From: Imperialibacter sp040222385
Lineage (GTDB): Bacteria; Bacteroidota; Bacteroidia; Cytophagales; Cyclobacteriaceae
Assembly (NCBI RefSeq): GCF_040222385.1
Contig: NZ_JAVKDF010000040.1
Span: 147,274 to 211,273, forward strand
Length of the DNA stretch: 64,000 nucleotides
Reading direction: 5' to 3'
Part shown: positions 26,723 to 35,863 of the stretch, piece by piece
How positions within the stretch are numbered: the first letter of the stretch is position 1
Layout: each line of letters opens with the position of its first letter
Translations under genes and position numbers: made by a program
The notes under the pieces: generated by a model
What the model was told of the DNA's origin: nothing
Seen by the model: only the letters and a program-made list of their open reading frames with translations
The model's database searches: none

Positions 26723-27412
26723 ATGATGAAGGCGTTGAAGACTGCCGGGATTGTTTTGCTCAGTTTGCTATTGCTGGGAGCAGGCGTTATTTGGATAGCA
26801 AGTGATCCATTACCCGAGGGAGAAAAAGGCCCGGAAGCAGAAGCTCTGGCCAATAAAATGCTGGAGGTAATGAATTATGATGCTTACCAGCAGATCAAAA
26901 TACTGTCGTGGACATTTGCCGGAAGGCATCACTATGTATGGGACAAGCAAGAAAACACTGTCACCGTTCGCTGGGACGATGTAGAAGTAGAATTTTCTCC
27001 CGACACTTTCGACGGCTCGGCAATTGAAAAAGGGAAGCCGCTCGATGGCGACGAACTGCATGACGCTATTCAAACAGCGTGGACTTATTTTGCCAACGAC
27101 TCCTTCTGGCTGGTGGCCCCATTTAAAGTAAGGGACCCCGGCACTGAGCGGCGACTGGTAGAAACAGCCGATGGGCCTGCCTTGCTGGTCACCTACACCT
27201 CCGGTGGCGTTACCCCGGGCGATAGTTACCTGTGGCTGCTCGATGAAAACTTCAAACCCAGAGCCTGGAAGCTCTGGGTGAAAATTATCCCCATTGGCGG
27301 TGTAGAAATCAGCTGGGAAAACTGGCAAAACTATGAAGGAGCCCGGCTCGCCAGCTCTCGCAATGCAGGTTTTTACCAAATGGAGATAACAGACATTCAG
27401 GCAACCTACTAA
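26723..27412 (+). CDS. Membrane-anchored protein of unknown function, paralogue of the gene at 9092
   Basis: A 229-residue protein with an N-terminal hydrophobic signal or anchor (residues 7-24). It shares with the protein at 9092-9892 the W-x-F-x-G-R-x-x-x-x-W-D-K-Q segment, the (N)DSFWL-x-x-PFK-x-x-D segment and GVTP-x-x-x-Y, in the same order, so both are one family. I know no function for it. Here it lacks a clear lipobox. It lies 35 nt after the PIG-L gene and converges on the Spy-like gene with a 9-nt gap. Confidence 0.78.
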   Translation: MMKALKTAGIVLLSLLLLGAGVIWIASDPLPEGEKGPEAEALANKMLEVMNYDAYQQIKILSWTFAGRHHYVWDKQENTVTVRWDDVEVEFSPDTFDGSAIEKGKPLDGDELHDAIQTAWTYFANDSFWLVAPFKVRDPGTERRLVETADGPALLVTYTSGGVTPGDSYLWLLDENFKPRAWKLWVKIIPIGGVEISWENWQNYEGARLASSRNAGFYQMEITDIQATY

Positions 27413-27421
27413 CCTACAGCT

Positions 27422-27841
27422 TTACCCTCTGCCCCTGCGCCTTTGGCCTCTTTGCGGTCTGTCGCCCCTTCTTTGCGTTCTTTCTTCGTGCATTTCATCA
27501 AGCCGGGCCACCTGCTCCTCGGTTAGTACACTCTTCATCTCTGCTTTTTGCTTGTCATTGATGCTCTTGATCTCGGTTCTTTGGGCTTCCCGCTCTTCCC
27601 GGCCAGCATCCAGCACTCCTTTGCGTTCTTCTGCATATTTCAAATGAATGGCATAAAGTTCTTCCGACTGCTGGTCGGTAAGGTTGAGCTCTTCTTTTAA
27701 CCGGGCAGTCATTTCTTTCGACCGTTCCTCGGGGGTTCGCTGAGCATGTTTTAGAGTTTTTGCCGAGCTCTGCTCCCCCTGCGCCATTAGCGTGGTAGCT
27801 GCTACCATTACACCAATGAATGTGATTGCTATCCTTTTCAT
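27422..27841 (-). CDS. Spy/CpxP-like periplasmic helical protein
   Basis: A 139-residue protein with a cleavable signal peptide (MKRIAITFIGVMVAATTLMAQ). The mature part is charged and all-helical with the LTxxQ pattern twice (LNLTDQQSEELYAI and LTEEQVARLDEM), as in the Spy/CpxP and DUF4890-like proteins of Bacteroidota. It ends in a Gly/Arg-rich basic tail (RRGDRPQRGQRRRGRG). A chaperone-like or envelope-stress role is the usual assumption for the family. It may be the last gene of a leftward set 29232 to 27422. Confidence 0.8.
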   Translation of the reverse strand: MKRIAITFIGVMVAATTLMAQGEQSSAKTLKHAQRTPEERSKEMTARLKEELNLTDQQSEELYAIHLKYAEERKGVLDAGREEREAQRTEIKSINDKQKAEMKSVLTEEQVARLDEMHEERTQRRGDRPQRGQRRRGRG

Positions 27842-27899
27842 GTTTGTTGTTTTCTAATTAGATACACAAACACAGAAAAGGTTTAATGGAGAGATAAAA

Positions 27900-28508
27900 C
27901 TATCTGCTCACGGCGTACATGCCTCCTCCGATAAAAAGAAAAATAGTGCCAATGAAGGTGAGGATAATGGGCCCTATCCAAAGCTCAAAAATGCCGTCGA
28001 TCCGTATCTTTTCGTAACCTTCACTTGTGATCACAAATACCTTTACCGGCTCGCCGATATCGTAGGCCGGAGGAGTGGAGGCTACCGAGCCTTGTACTCT
28101 TTGTTTTTTTCCCTTGTGGGTAAATTCCACTACGGGTATAGAGCCTCCATCCGAACCGTAGGCAAATTCCGCTACCCTCCCTTGCAATTGCAGCGCATGG
28201 TTCAGTTCCTCTTTCGTGTCGTAAGCCATAGTGCCGCCGATGGTAAACAGAAGAACTGCCACCCCCAAAAATACCCTGGAAAGAATGTAGAAGACTTTGT
28301 CGGGCCCGGAAAAACTGGTGCGGGCAAAAGGTCTTTTTTGATAGCTACTCCCCGAAAGTGGCACCTCTTTCTCCAGGGCCTCCACGAGTTTTAGTGAATC
28401 CTTAAGCGCCAAACCAAATTGTTCCTTCACGTACTTAACCGCTTCCAGCTTTTTGCCGTCAGCGATCAGCTGATGTATCTTCAATTTGGTGGCTTCCGGA
28501 ATATTCAT
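27900..28508 (-). CDS. L7/L12 C-terminal-like domain fused to a DUF3592 membrane protein
   Basis: A 202-residue protein. Residues 1-50 look like the C-terminal fold of ribosomal protein L7/L12 (GKKLEAVKYVKEQFGLALKDSLKLVE, compare the K-x-x-A-x-K-x-x-x-E-x-x-x-L-x-L-K-x-x-K pattern), followed by a linker and a DUF3592 module: two membrane helices (about 75-95 and 173-195) that flank a small extracytoplasmic beta domain with VVEFTHKGKKQRVQGS and DIGEPVKVFV. DUF3592 function is unknown. It sits 37 nt downstream of the PrsW-like protease, so the two may work together at the membrane. Confidence 0.78.
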   Translation of the reverse strand: MNIPEATKLKIHQLIADGKKLEAVKYVKEQFGLALKDSLKLVEALEKEVPLSGSSYQKRPFARTSFSGPDKVFYILSRVFLGVAVLLFTIGGTMAYDTKEELNHALQLQGRVAEFAYGSDGGSIPVVEFTHKGKKQRVQGSVASTPPAYDIGEPVKVFVITSEGYEKIRIDGIFELWIGPIILTFIGTIFLFIGGGMYAVSR

Positions 28509-28545
28509 GTTAAAATTTACGACTGTTCCTCCTGATAGTCAACAG

Positions 28546-29232
28546 TTAAAGCCCCGTAAATGGTTTGAAAGGCGAAACTTCCTGATGCATTTTAATGGCT
28601 CGTTTTGACAGATAAAGTCCAGCGATCAAAGAGACAAGAGCGCCCAGCCAAATGCCTGGCACGTGGTCCATGAAAAGGAAATAGTCGTAGGCGCCGTGCA
28701 AAATGGTGGCAGCCCCTAGTCCAATAAGGCCGAAAGCTGCTTTTTTGTGTTGAAACTTGGCTTTACCCAAAAAGAAACCCATGAGCACCGCAAAAGTAGC
28801 ATGTGCTGGCACAGCGGTAAACATTCGCATGATGGCAATGCTCACGCCACCCTCAAACACGTAGAAAAGGTTTTCCACCGTAGCAAATCCCATGCTTACC
28901 ATTACTGCGTAAATAATGCCGTCGAAGGGCTCGTTGAATTCTTTATGTGGATAAAGGAAGTACCTTACGAAAAGATATTTGCTTCCTTCCTCAATAAGTG
29001 CTACCATGCCAAAGGCGTAAAGTGCCAGGTCTTCAGCACTGGAGTGATCGAGAGACACAAACTTGTCAGCAATAGCCGAAACTACCAGTGTGAGCACCAG
29101 GCTGAGTATGCCAAAAAGAAAGGCCCGAAGCAAAAGCCCTTTTGGCTCTTTTTCGTGCTTGTCTTTCAGATAGATGAACAAAATAATGGCTACACCTGGA
29201 GCCAACGCCAATGCCAGCAATGTAAAAACCAT
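28546..29232 (-). CDS. PrsW-family intramembrane metalloprotease
   Basis: A 228-residue polytopic membrane protein with about seven hydrophobic segments. The PrsW signature residues are present: E81-E82 in ALIEEGSKY, E120-N121 in FATVENLFY, His-144 in AHATFAVLMG and His-179 in LHGAYDYFLF. These ligate the zinc of this CPBP-related family. Bacillus PrsW cleaves an anti-sigma factor; no anti-sigma gene is seen here, so the substrate is unknown. It leads a leftward group with the L7/L12-DUF3592 and Spy-like genes. Confidence 0.9.
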   Translation of the reverse strand: MVFTLLALALAPGVAIILFIYLKDKHEKEPKGLLLRAFLFGILSLVLTLVVSAIADKFVSLDHSSAEDLALYAFGMVALIEEGSKYLFVRYFLYPHKEFNEPFDGIIYAVMVSMGFATVENLFYVFEGGVSIAIMRMFTAVPAHATFAVLMGFFLGKAKFQHKKAAFGLIGLGAATILHGAYDYFLFMDHVPGIWLGALVSLIAGLYLSKRAIKMHQEVSPFKPFTGL

Positions 29233-29287
29233 GTCGATTCTCTAGTTCTATTCGTTATCAATATATCAATCAATTGTAATATCAGCT

Positions 29288-29836
29288 ATGAATTTTTCCA
29301 ACCGTATCATTTCTGCAAGTCTTGCTATGTTTCTCGTGGCCATCACTTCTGGCTGCGATAAGCTCAACGATCTTGTCACTTTCAAAATGTCGTACACATC
29401 GGAAGTAACAGTGCCATCTTCCCTTGGTGTCAACCTGCCTCTCGATATTCTCACACCACCTATTACTACTGACGCCGAGTCGCAGTTTAGCGGTAACAAC
29501 ACCAACAAAAATCTGGTGAAGGAGATTTACCTGGAAAATGTCGATATTAGTGTAAACTCTCCTGAAGGCCGGGATCTTAGCTTTCTGTCTTCATTGCATG
29601 TGTATATCAATGCCGATGGGCTTGATGAAAAACTACTTGCCAGTGCAGAGAATATTCCTGACAATGTGGGCAACACGCTTTCGCTGACCACCTCAGGAGA
29701 TGACTTTAAGGAGTATATCATTCAGGACACGTATTCGCTGCGGGTAAAAGCAGTAACCGACAAAGTGATTTCTGAAGATGTAGAGCTGAGTGTTAAGTCC
29801 GGCTTCAAGGTAAAAGCTGGTTTGTTGAACGACTAA
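29288..29836 (+). CDS. Putative lipoprotein of unknown function
   Basis: A 182-residue lipoprotein with signal peptide and lipobox (LVAITSGCDKL, Cys at 23). The mature part is beta-rich and repeats a pattern of short strands (KEIYLENVDISVNSPEG, SLHVYINADG, YSLRVKAVTDK). Proteins of this kind are frequent in Bacteroidota, but I know no function. It is divergent from the PrsW gene, with 55 nt between them, and is followed after 52 nt by another lipoprotein gene. Confidence 0.75.
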   Translation: MNFSNRIISASLAMFLVAITSGCDKLNDLVTFKMSYTSEVTVPSSLGVNLPLDILTPPITTDAESQFSGNNTNKNLVKEIYLENVDISVNSPEGRDLSFLSSLHVYINADGLDEKLLASAENIPDNVGNTLSLTTSGDDFKEYIIQDTYSLRVKAVTDKVISEDVELSVKSGFKVKAGLLND

Positions 29837-29888
29837 AAGTTGGGCGACACCTTTTGGGAATGCCAAAATTAATGTAGGCTTGTTACAT

Positions 29889-30386
29889 ATGAGATTAATT
29901 TACCTTCTGATACTGGCTGTGTTTGTTGGCTGTGCTCCCCAGGAGTTGCCGCATCCGGCGCTGAGTGCAGAGGAAGTCGTTCATATCAATTTTCTGGCCT
30001 TGCAGCAAAACGACTCGCCGGAGTTGGATCACGGCATAGAGATCGCCTGGAACTTTGCCTCACCCACTAATAAAGAAAACACAGGGCCGATTGAGCGGTT
30101 CAATATCATGGTGCACAACGAAAACTTCAGGCCCCTGATTAATTGCAGGCACTTTGAAATCCGCACGCACTTTCAGGAAAAAAGCGAGGCGGAGTTTCTC
30201 GTACTCATCGAAGACAGCGAAGGCGAAGTACACAGCTATATGGTGTCGTTGTCGCTCCAGAAATACCCTCCTTACGACGACTGCTGGATGATTGATGCAG
30301 TAATTCCCATGCGCCTGCCGTCGAAAGATGGGCCAAGGGTGGCCTTTTTTAGCACATTCAACTATTGGCCTGCACCTTTTCTATAA
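29889..30386 (+). CDS. DUF4864-like lipoprotein
   Basis: A 165-residue lipoprotein started at the ATG at 29889, which gives a short signal peptide and lipobox LILAVFVGCAPQ. The mature region fits the DUF4864 pattern: a helical start VVHINFLALQQNDSPELDHG, AWNFASPTNKENTGPIERF, then beta strands ending SLSLQKYPPYDDCWMIDAVIP. The family is related to NTF2-like folds; its function is unknown. Same strand as the flanking lipoprotein and STAS-like genes, so possibly co-expressed. Confidence 0.75.
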   Translation: MRLIYLLILAVFVGCAPQELPHPALSAEEVVHINFLALQQNDSPELDHGIEIAWNFASPTNKENTGPIERFNIMVHNENFRPLINCRHFEIRTHFQEKSEAEFLVLIEDSEGEVHSYMVSLSLQKYPPYDDCWMIDAVIPMRLPSKDGPRVAFFSTFNYWPAPFL

Positions 30387-30450
30387 TTTCATTCGTCTTT
30401 AGCAGAGGCAAATGGTATGTTGAAGTTGTACAACACAATGAGCACCCTGA

Positions 30451-30858
30451 ATGGAAGTAATCACCACCGACGAAGGCGTCAAGTACCTGGAAATTGGCCA
30501 CGAGCCTGAAAATGGCTGGATAAGGTGCACCTGGTATGGCAATGTTTCTATGGCGTATATCTCGAGGGGCTCTTCTCTCTATTCCACCCTCCTGAAAACA
30601 ACTGGCTGCTCCAAGCTACTGAACGACAATACCCATTTTGAGGCGAACTGGGTCGCTCTCAACGACGAGCTGGAAAAAGGACGAATGAGGGAAAGTGTTG
30701 CCAATGGCTTAAGGTATATGGCGCATGTGCATTCTTCTAAGTTTATTACTCGGTTTTCTGCCGTAGATTTGGGAACCAGGGTCAAAGACTTTGAGTTTAA
30801 ACTTTTTGAACAGCTATCTGAAGCGGAGCAGTGGCTCCGAAGTGTTTCCAATGAATAG
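30451..30858 (+). CDS. STAS/SpoIIAA-like domain protein
   Basis: A 135-residue cytoplasmic protein. The order of strands and helices (WIRCTWYGNVSMAYISRG, KLLNDNTHFEANW, GLRYMAHVHSS, then a helix and LSEAEQWLRS) fits the SpoIIAA/STAS-SEC14-like family common in Cytophagales, where it stands alone or in chains. Function is unknown; lipid or partner-protein binding is proposed for the fold. Its last 8 bp overlap the OmpA gene start (30851-30858), so the two genes are coupled. Confidence 0.75.
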   Translation: MEVITTDEGVKYLEIGHEPENGWIRCTWYGNVSMAYISRGSSLYSTLLKTTGCSKLLNDNTHFEANWVALNDELEKGRMRESVANGLRYMAHVHSSKFITRFSAVDLGTRVKDFEFKLFEQLSEAEQWLRSVSNE

Positions 30859-32956
30859 ACATCGCATATTAGTTGTTGTGCTTTTTTCTCTGCTGTGCTA
30901 TTGCCATGGCGTGAAAGCGCAAGAGACTCCCGCCTTACACGAGGTATTTGAAGATAACAGAAATGGCTGGTCGCTGTTTGAGCGGCCTTATGCCAAAAGC
31001 ATGATTGCCAAAGGGGCCATGTATATGGATGTGGCTGATGGCGACATCGGGTTTTTTAATCAGAAACATTTTCAGCTCGACCCCTCTAAGGACTTCAAGC
31101 TGGAGACCATAGTGGAGGTAAGAAACTTCAGAAACGGAAGCTTTGGCCTGGTGTGGGGTGCCGACGAGTACAGCAATTACCAGGCAATGGACATCAGCCA
31201 AAATGGCTTTTTTCATATCTACACGTTCAAAAAGAAGAAGGTAACACCCATTCTGCGGCCCGACTTCCTGCCGACTCCACTCGAAGAGGCTAAAAAGTAT
31301 ACCATCGTGGTGAGAAAGACTGGCAATGAAATTTTCTTTGAGTTTAATGGTCAGTTGCTCGCCCAGGCAAAATTCACGCCGTTTCAGGGCACCTACTTAG
31401 GGTTTCACCTCAGAGGCCAGGTGTCTGTAAAGGTTTATGAGTTCAATGTGTATCAGCAAACGCCAGAGATCAGGCAGGCTGAAAGCGCCATTGCCAACAC
31501 AGTAAAGGAAAACCTCGGCTCGAAAATTAACTCTCAATATTCCGAAAAGGGTGTGGTTATTTCAGCTGACGGCGCCACATTGTACGTAGCCCGGGGAGAG
31601 CACCCGAAGAATTTCGGCAGCCTGAAGAAGGACGACATCTGGTTTTCGGAGAAAGACTCTGTAGGGGAGTGGGCGGAGCTGCAAAATATTGGAGCACCGC
31701 TCAACAATAGTGGCAACAACTTCGTGATTTCTGCTGCGCCTGATGGCAACAACCTGCTGGTGGCAAATACCTACCTGCCCGACGGCAGGAACCTTGGCGG
31801 CGGCGTGTCGCTCACCAAAAGAAGCCCCACTGGCTGGAGCATTCCCGAAAATCTAGTGATCAACGACTATTACAACAACGCTGACTTCGTAGACTATTGC
31901 CTGTCGCCCAACCAGAATGTGCTGGTGATGGCTCTGGAAAGGAACGACACCAAAGGAGACATGGATCTCTATTGCTCTTTTCTTAAAAGCGACAACACCT
32001 GGTCAGCGCCTGCCCACATGGGCCAGGAGGTGAATTCGTTTGCCATGGATTTTTCGCCTTTTATCGCTGCCGACAACGAAACACTTTACTTTTCGTCATA
32101 CGGCCATCCCGGCTATGGCAGTGCCGACATATTTGTGAGCCGGCGACTCGATGACACCTGGACGAAGTGGACCGAACCGGAAAACCTGGGGCCCGACATC
32201 AACACCAATACCTGGGAGGCCAACTACACGCTCGACGCCAGAGGCGAATATGCCTACCTGGCATCAGTACAGCACTCGATGGGCAACAGCGACATTTTCA
32301 GGATTCCGCTGCCGGCATCGGCACGGCCCAAGCCAGTGGTGCTGGTGAGCGGCATTGTGCTCGACGCCTCTACAGGCCAGCCAATTGAAGCGCAAATCAA
32401 ATATTTTTCACTGGAAGATGTGGGAAAAGAACTGGGGCAGGCTTCATCGCACCCTGTTACCGGCCGCTATACGATCATTTTGCCAGCAGGTGGTGTTTAT
32501 GGGTTCAACGCAGAAAGAGAGGGGTATATTCCTGAAAGTGCCAACCTGAACGCCAGCGACATCAACATGTACGCAGAGCTGCAGCAAAATCTGCTGCTGG
32601 CGCCCATCAATGTGGGGGCATCGGTAAGGCTCAACAATATCTTTTTCAATACTAATGAGGCCATTTTGCAGAAAGAGTCCTTTGCTGAGCTCGACAGAAT
32701 CATCAAGCTGCTCCAGGCCCACCCCAAAATGGAAATCGAAATAGCGGGGCATACCGACAACACGGGCACTGCCGACTACAACCTTAAGCTTTCTCAGGAA
32801 AGGTCACAGGCGGTGATTGATTATTTGCAAACAAAGGGATTGTCGGGCCGGGCTAGGGCGAAAGGCTACGGCGATACCAAGCCAAAAACTGACAACGAAA
32901 CCGACGAAGGCCGAAGCCTTAACAGGCGGGTGGAAATTGTGATCCAGAAAATGTAG
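30851..32956 (+). CDS. OmpA-family outer-membrane protein with LamG-like and PD40 domains
   Basis: A 701-residue exported protein. The start is placed at the ATG at 30851, overlapping the previous stop; it gives a signal peptide ending near HGVKAQ. Domains: an N-terminal concanavalin/LamG-like domain (about 25-195), a WD40-like PD40 propeller (about 225-490, with VVISADGATLYVARG and the ETLYFSSYGHPGYGSADI blade), a carboxypeptidase-regulatory-like beta domain (about 500-570) and a C-terminal OmpA peptidoglycan-binding domain (about 590-701, with IEIAGHTDNTG and LSQERSQAVIDYL). It fastens the outer membrane to the cell wall and exposes or binds ligands in the periplasm. Related PD40-OmpA proteins are part of T9SS-associated modules in Bacteroidota. 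Confidence 0.9.
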   Translation: MNRHRILVVVLFSLLCYCHGVKAQETPALHEVFEDNRNGWSLFERPYAKSMIAKGAMYMDVADGDIGFFNQKHFQLDPSKDFKLETIVEVRNFRNGSFGLVWGADEYSNYQAMDISQNGFFHIYTFKKKKVTPILRPDFLPTPLEEAKKYTIVVRKTGNEIFFEFNGQLLAQAKFTPFQGTYLGFHLRGQVSVKVYEFNVYQQTPEIRQAESAIANTVKENLGSKINSQYSEKGVVISADGATLYVARGEHPKNFGSLKKDDIWFSEKDSVGEWAELQNIGAPLNNSGNNFVISAAPDGNNLLVANTYLPDGRNLGGGVSLTKRSPTGWSIPENLVINDYYNNADFVDYCLSPNQNVLVMALERNDTKGDMDLYCSFLKSDNTWSAPAHMGQEVNSFAMDFSPFIAADNETLYFSSYGHPGYGSADIFVSRRLDDTWTKWTEPENLGPDINTNTWEANYTLDARGEYAYLASVQHSMGNSDIFRIPLPASARPKPVVLVSGIVLDASTGQPIEAQIKYFSLEDVGKELGQASSHPVTGRYTIILPAGGVYGFNAEREGYIPESANLNASDINMYAELQQNLLLAPINVGASVRLNNIFFNTNEAILQKESFAELDRIIKLLQAHPKMEIEIAGHTDNTGTADYNLKLSQERSQAVIDYLQTKGLSGRARAKGYGDTKPKTDNETDEGRSLNRRVEIVIQKM

Positions 32957-33184
32957 GTTAGTTAAGGTTCTCCATTTCCTAATTATAGTTCATAGGAAAA
33001 TGTTTCCAAACAGGTGGCCCAAAACGCCGGCGATCATTGTTTGGCAAGCTGCCCTGCTCACCAGCAAGACTTAGGCTTGTGTGTTTTGTAAAAAGGAGGT
33101 GCAAACACAAAAGTGCCCGCACGCCAGCCAGAAAATACTGCCGACTTTCCCTATCTTGCCTTTGTCCCTAAAGCACCATTTTCT

Positions 33185-34879
33185 ATGAAATACCTCAGCC
33201 TTTTCCTTCTGCTGACCTGCTTTTTGACTACCCAAGCCCAGGAGCAGGTCTATTTTAATGCAAAAATATTCACTGCCAATCCGCAGCAGCCTTACGCCGA
33301 CGCCCTGGCGGTGAAGGGAAAGACCATTGTGGCAATTGGCAACTATAGCCAGGTGAAGGCGAAAGTTGGCGAGCAAGCCGAGTGGATTGATTTGCAGGGC
33401 GGCTTTGTGATGCCCGGGCTGGTCGACAGCCACAACCACGGCATTGACGGGGGCATGGGGCTGACCAAGGCCAATGTGAACGACCTGTTTCTGGACGTGG
33501 ACCAAATCCATCAGTTTGCGCTGGAAACACTGAAAAAAAAAGAAGGTCTGACGGGCGACGTGCTGGTGATTTACGGGCTGAACATCAGCACCTGGAAAGC
33601 GCTGGACAGGGTGATAAAGCTTTTCAATAGTGGAGAGTTCACCACCCAACCAGTGTTCCTGAGGGGCTCCGACTGGCATACGGCCTGGGCCAATAAAGCC
33701 ATGCTGAAACGGGCGGGCGTGACCAAAACCTATCTCGCATCGCTGACGGGCGACGAGAAGAAGTATTTCGGTGTGGCTGCCGACGGGGAAAGCAATGGGT
33801 TTGTTTCTGAAGATGGTCAGCACAAAATTGAGGAAGTGCTGGAGCCCGATACCGACTTCAGTCTGGGGGCCATAAAAGCCATGGAGTATAACAATGGCTT
33901 CGGCATTACTGCCTTTCTGGATCCCTCCGCAGCCCGGCTGCCCGGCCCGCACGACAATATGCTTGACTGGTACCAGCGCCTGGAGCAACAAGGCCAGCTC
34001 ACCGCCCACATAGCCGCTACGGTGGTGGCGGAGGTGAATGCCGACCCACTACCGCAAATGGCCGCTGTGAAGGCCCTGCAGCAGCAATACAATGGCAACA
34101 ACCTGCAGGTGCTGGGCTTCAAGGTTTTTGCTGATGGCGTGGTAGAGCACCCTACCCATACAGCGGCCCTCTCCCTGCCGTATACCGGCACACAATCAAC
34201 AGGCGTGATGATGATGGATCCTGAGAAGTTTGCCCGGTTTGCTACCCTGGCCGACAAGGAAAACCTGCTGGTGCATGTGCATGCCATTGGCGACCTGGCG
34301 GTGACGGAAACCCTCAATGGCTTTGAGGCCATGCGAAAAGCCAATAAAAGTATGGCCCTGCCCCACACTATTACCCATTTGCAGTTTGTGCAGCCTGCCG
34401 ACTTTGACCGTTTTGCCAGCCTGAATATCCTGGCGTCCTTTCAGCTGCTCTGGGCCCTGGGCGACGAAACCACCATTGACATTGTGAAGCCCTATGTGGC
34501 TCCCTCTATCTACCAGTGGATGTATCCGGTGCGGTCGATGCTGCAGGCCGGGGCGACGATATGCGGTGCCAGCGACTGGCCGGTTTCAACAGCCAATCCC
34601 TTTGAAGCGATGTACTATGCCGAAACCCGCAAGGGCGCCCTCAGTGTGCTCGACAGCACCCAGCGGATGCCCCGGCAGGCCATGCTGCTGGCCTACACGG
34701 CCGAAGCAGCCAAGGCCCTGATGATGGAGCAACACATTGGCTCGCTGGCGATTGGCAAGTCGGCCGATTTTATCCTGCTCGACAGGGATGTGGAGACGGT
34801 GAGTGCCGAATCGTTGAAGGAAACGAAGGTGCTGTGGACAATTTTTGAGGGGAGGAAGGTTTATGAGGCGGGAAGATGA
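33185..34879 (+). CDS. Exported YtcJ-like amidohydrolase
   Basis: A 564-residue amidohydrolase of the amidohydrolase-3 (YtcJ/LAF3) type, with a signal peptide MKYLSLFLLLTCFLTTQAQ when started at the ATG at 33185. The composite beta domain surrounds the TIM barrel. The metal motif is PGLVDSHNHGID, a second ligand group is HVHAIGDLA, and the late SDWPVSTANPFEAMYYAETR plus GKSADFILLDRD end the fold. Members act on cyclic amides or imides; the substrate is unknown. It stands alone and converges with the HEAT-like gene at a 12-nt gap. Confidence 0.88.
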   Translation: MKYLSLFLLLTCFLTTQAQEQVYFNAKIFTANPQQPYADALAVKGKTIVAIGNYSQVKAKVGEQAEWIDLQGGFVMPGLVDSHNHGIDGGMGLTKANVNDLFLDVDQIHQFALETLKKKEGLTGDVLVIYGLNISTWKALDRVIKLFNSGEFTTQPVFLRGSDWHTAWANKAMLKRAGVTKTYLASLTGDEKKYFGVAADGESNGFVSEDGQHKIEEVLEPDTDFSLGAIKAMEYNNGFGITAFLDPSAARLPGPHDNMLDWYQRLEQQGQLTAHIAATVVAEVNADPLPQMAAVKALQQQYNGNNLQVLGFKVFADGVVEHPTHTAALSLPYTGTQSTGVMMMDPEKFARFATLADKENLLVHVHAIGDLAVTETLNGFEAMRKANKSMALPHTITHLQFVQPADFDRFASLNILASFQLLWALGDETTIDIVKPYVAPSIYQWMYPVRSMLQAGATICGASDWPVSTANPFEAMYYAETRKGALSVLDSTQRMPRQAMLLAYTAEAAKALMMEQHIGSLAIGKSADFILLDRDVETVSAESLKETKVLWTIFEGRKVYEAGR

Positions 34880-34891
34880 GCGAAGCTGCGG

Positions 34892-35863
34892 TCAGTTGGT
34901 ATCCTTTATAGTGAATTCCCTGTTACTCAGAAACCAGTCCCTGGCTGTTACCAAAGCTTCCTGATAACTTTTTGTTTGCAGGTCGCCTGAAGCAGTGGTT
35001 GCTATCGGGAAGCTTTCGATTTCGGGAGCAAGTAGCTCCAGTACCCTGTAAGCGCAATTGATAGCATTGGTTTGATCAGGGTTGGCCGATTCACAATTCT
35101 TTTCGTTGCTGTAGAGCAATTCGACGAGGTAATCGTAGAGCTGCTTTTGCTGGGTATAAATAATTGAAGGAGCCATTTCGTAGACCATATCGTCATTTAC
35201 CTCAACTCCTCTCACTTTATTGTTCACCAGGTTGATAGCTGCCTGATCACCCAGTCTGGCGAGGGCCAGGTAAGCAGCCCATCGCACCTTTCCCGAATTG
35301 CCGGGTTGCGACAACTGCCTGAGGGTTGGAGCGGCGCTCTCGTCTTTCAGCGTTCCAACTATTTTTATCAGTACCTCCTTCTTTGGCACCTGCCGATCCA
35401 ACGCCTGGATAAGTATTGTCTTCTGAGAGGCATTGAATAAAGAAACCGGCACAGAACTGAGGTTTTGAATGGACAAGCCCACTATGTCGGGAGATTCGTC
35501 TTCCACCCCCTGCAGCTGAAGGGCCAGTATTTGTTGTTTGGTTGCGGGCGCAGTGGCGCTCTTTTGCATGACGTCAAGCGATTGGTAGCAGGCTCGTCTT
35601 ATGGTTGAGAGAGTGTCGGAAAGGTTAGTATCAATGACCCTTATATGATCATCGAGCAACCCCTGTTGCCTTAGGAGCTGGTAGGGGAGAGAGTTTTGCT
35701 CCCCATTTCTTATCGCTCCAAAATAGTTGGCCAAGCTGGTTGGCGCCTGCTGCCCCAGGGCTATTTGGCAATACAGATGAACTATCACCATCAAAAAGAA
35801 GGACTTTGCCATGGCGTTATTGAATTGCAAAAGGTTTTTCATATGGTCTTGCCTGTCACCCAT
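34892..35863 (-). CDS. Exported HEAT-like repeat protein
   Basis: A 323-residue protein, mostly helical, with alternating pairs of helices as in HEAT/ARM repeats (for example ESAAPTLRQLSQPGNSGKVR and AAYLALARLGDQAAINLV). The start is uncertain: ATG at 35863 is 7 nt after the upstream stop, while ATG at 35812 gives a cleaner signal peptide (MAKSFFLMVIVHLYCQIALGQ). It is the last gene of the leftward surface-protein operon. No partner is known; a periplasmic scaffold or adaptor is plausible. It is unrelated in core motif to the SSS-repeat protein at 7296. Confidence 0.78.
   Translation of the reverse strand: MGDRQDHMKNLLQFNNAMAKSFFLMVIVHLYCQIALGQQAPTSLANYFGAIRNGEQNSLPYQLLRQQGLLDDHIRVIDTNLSDTLSTIRRACYQSLDVMQKSATAPATKQQILALQLQGVEDESPDIVGLSIQNLSSVPVSLFNASQKTILIQALDRQVPKKEVLIKIVGTLKDESAAPTLRQLSQPGNSGKVRWAAYLALARLGDQAAINLVNNKVRGVEVNDDMVYEMAPSIIYTQQKQLYDYLVELLYSNEKNCESANPDQTNAINCAYRVLELLAPEIESFPIATTASGDLQTKSYQEALVTARDWFLSNREFTIKDTN

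Noticed and set aside
33071..34009. 312-codon open frame antisense to the YtcJ-like amidohydrolase
   Set aside because: The sense gene has clear metal motifs and a signal peptide; the antisense product is rich in His/Gln/Gly with no recognisable fold.
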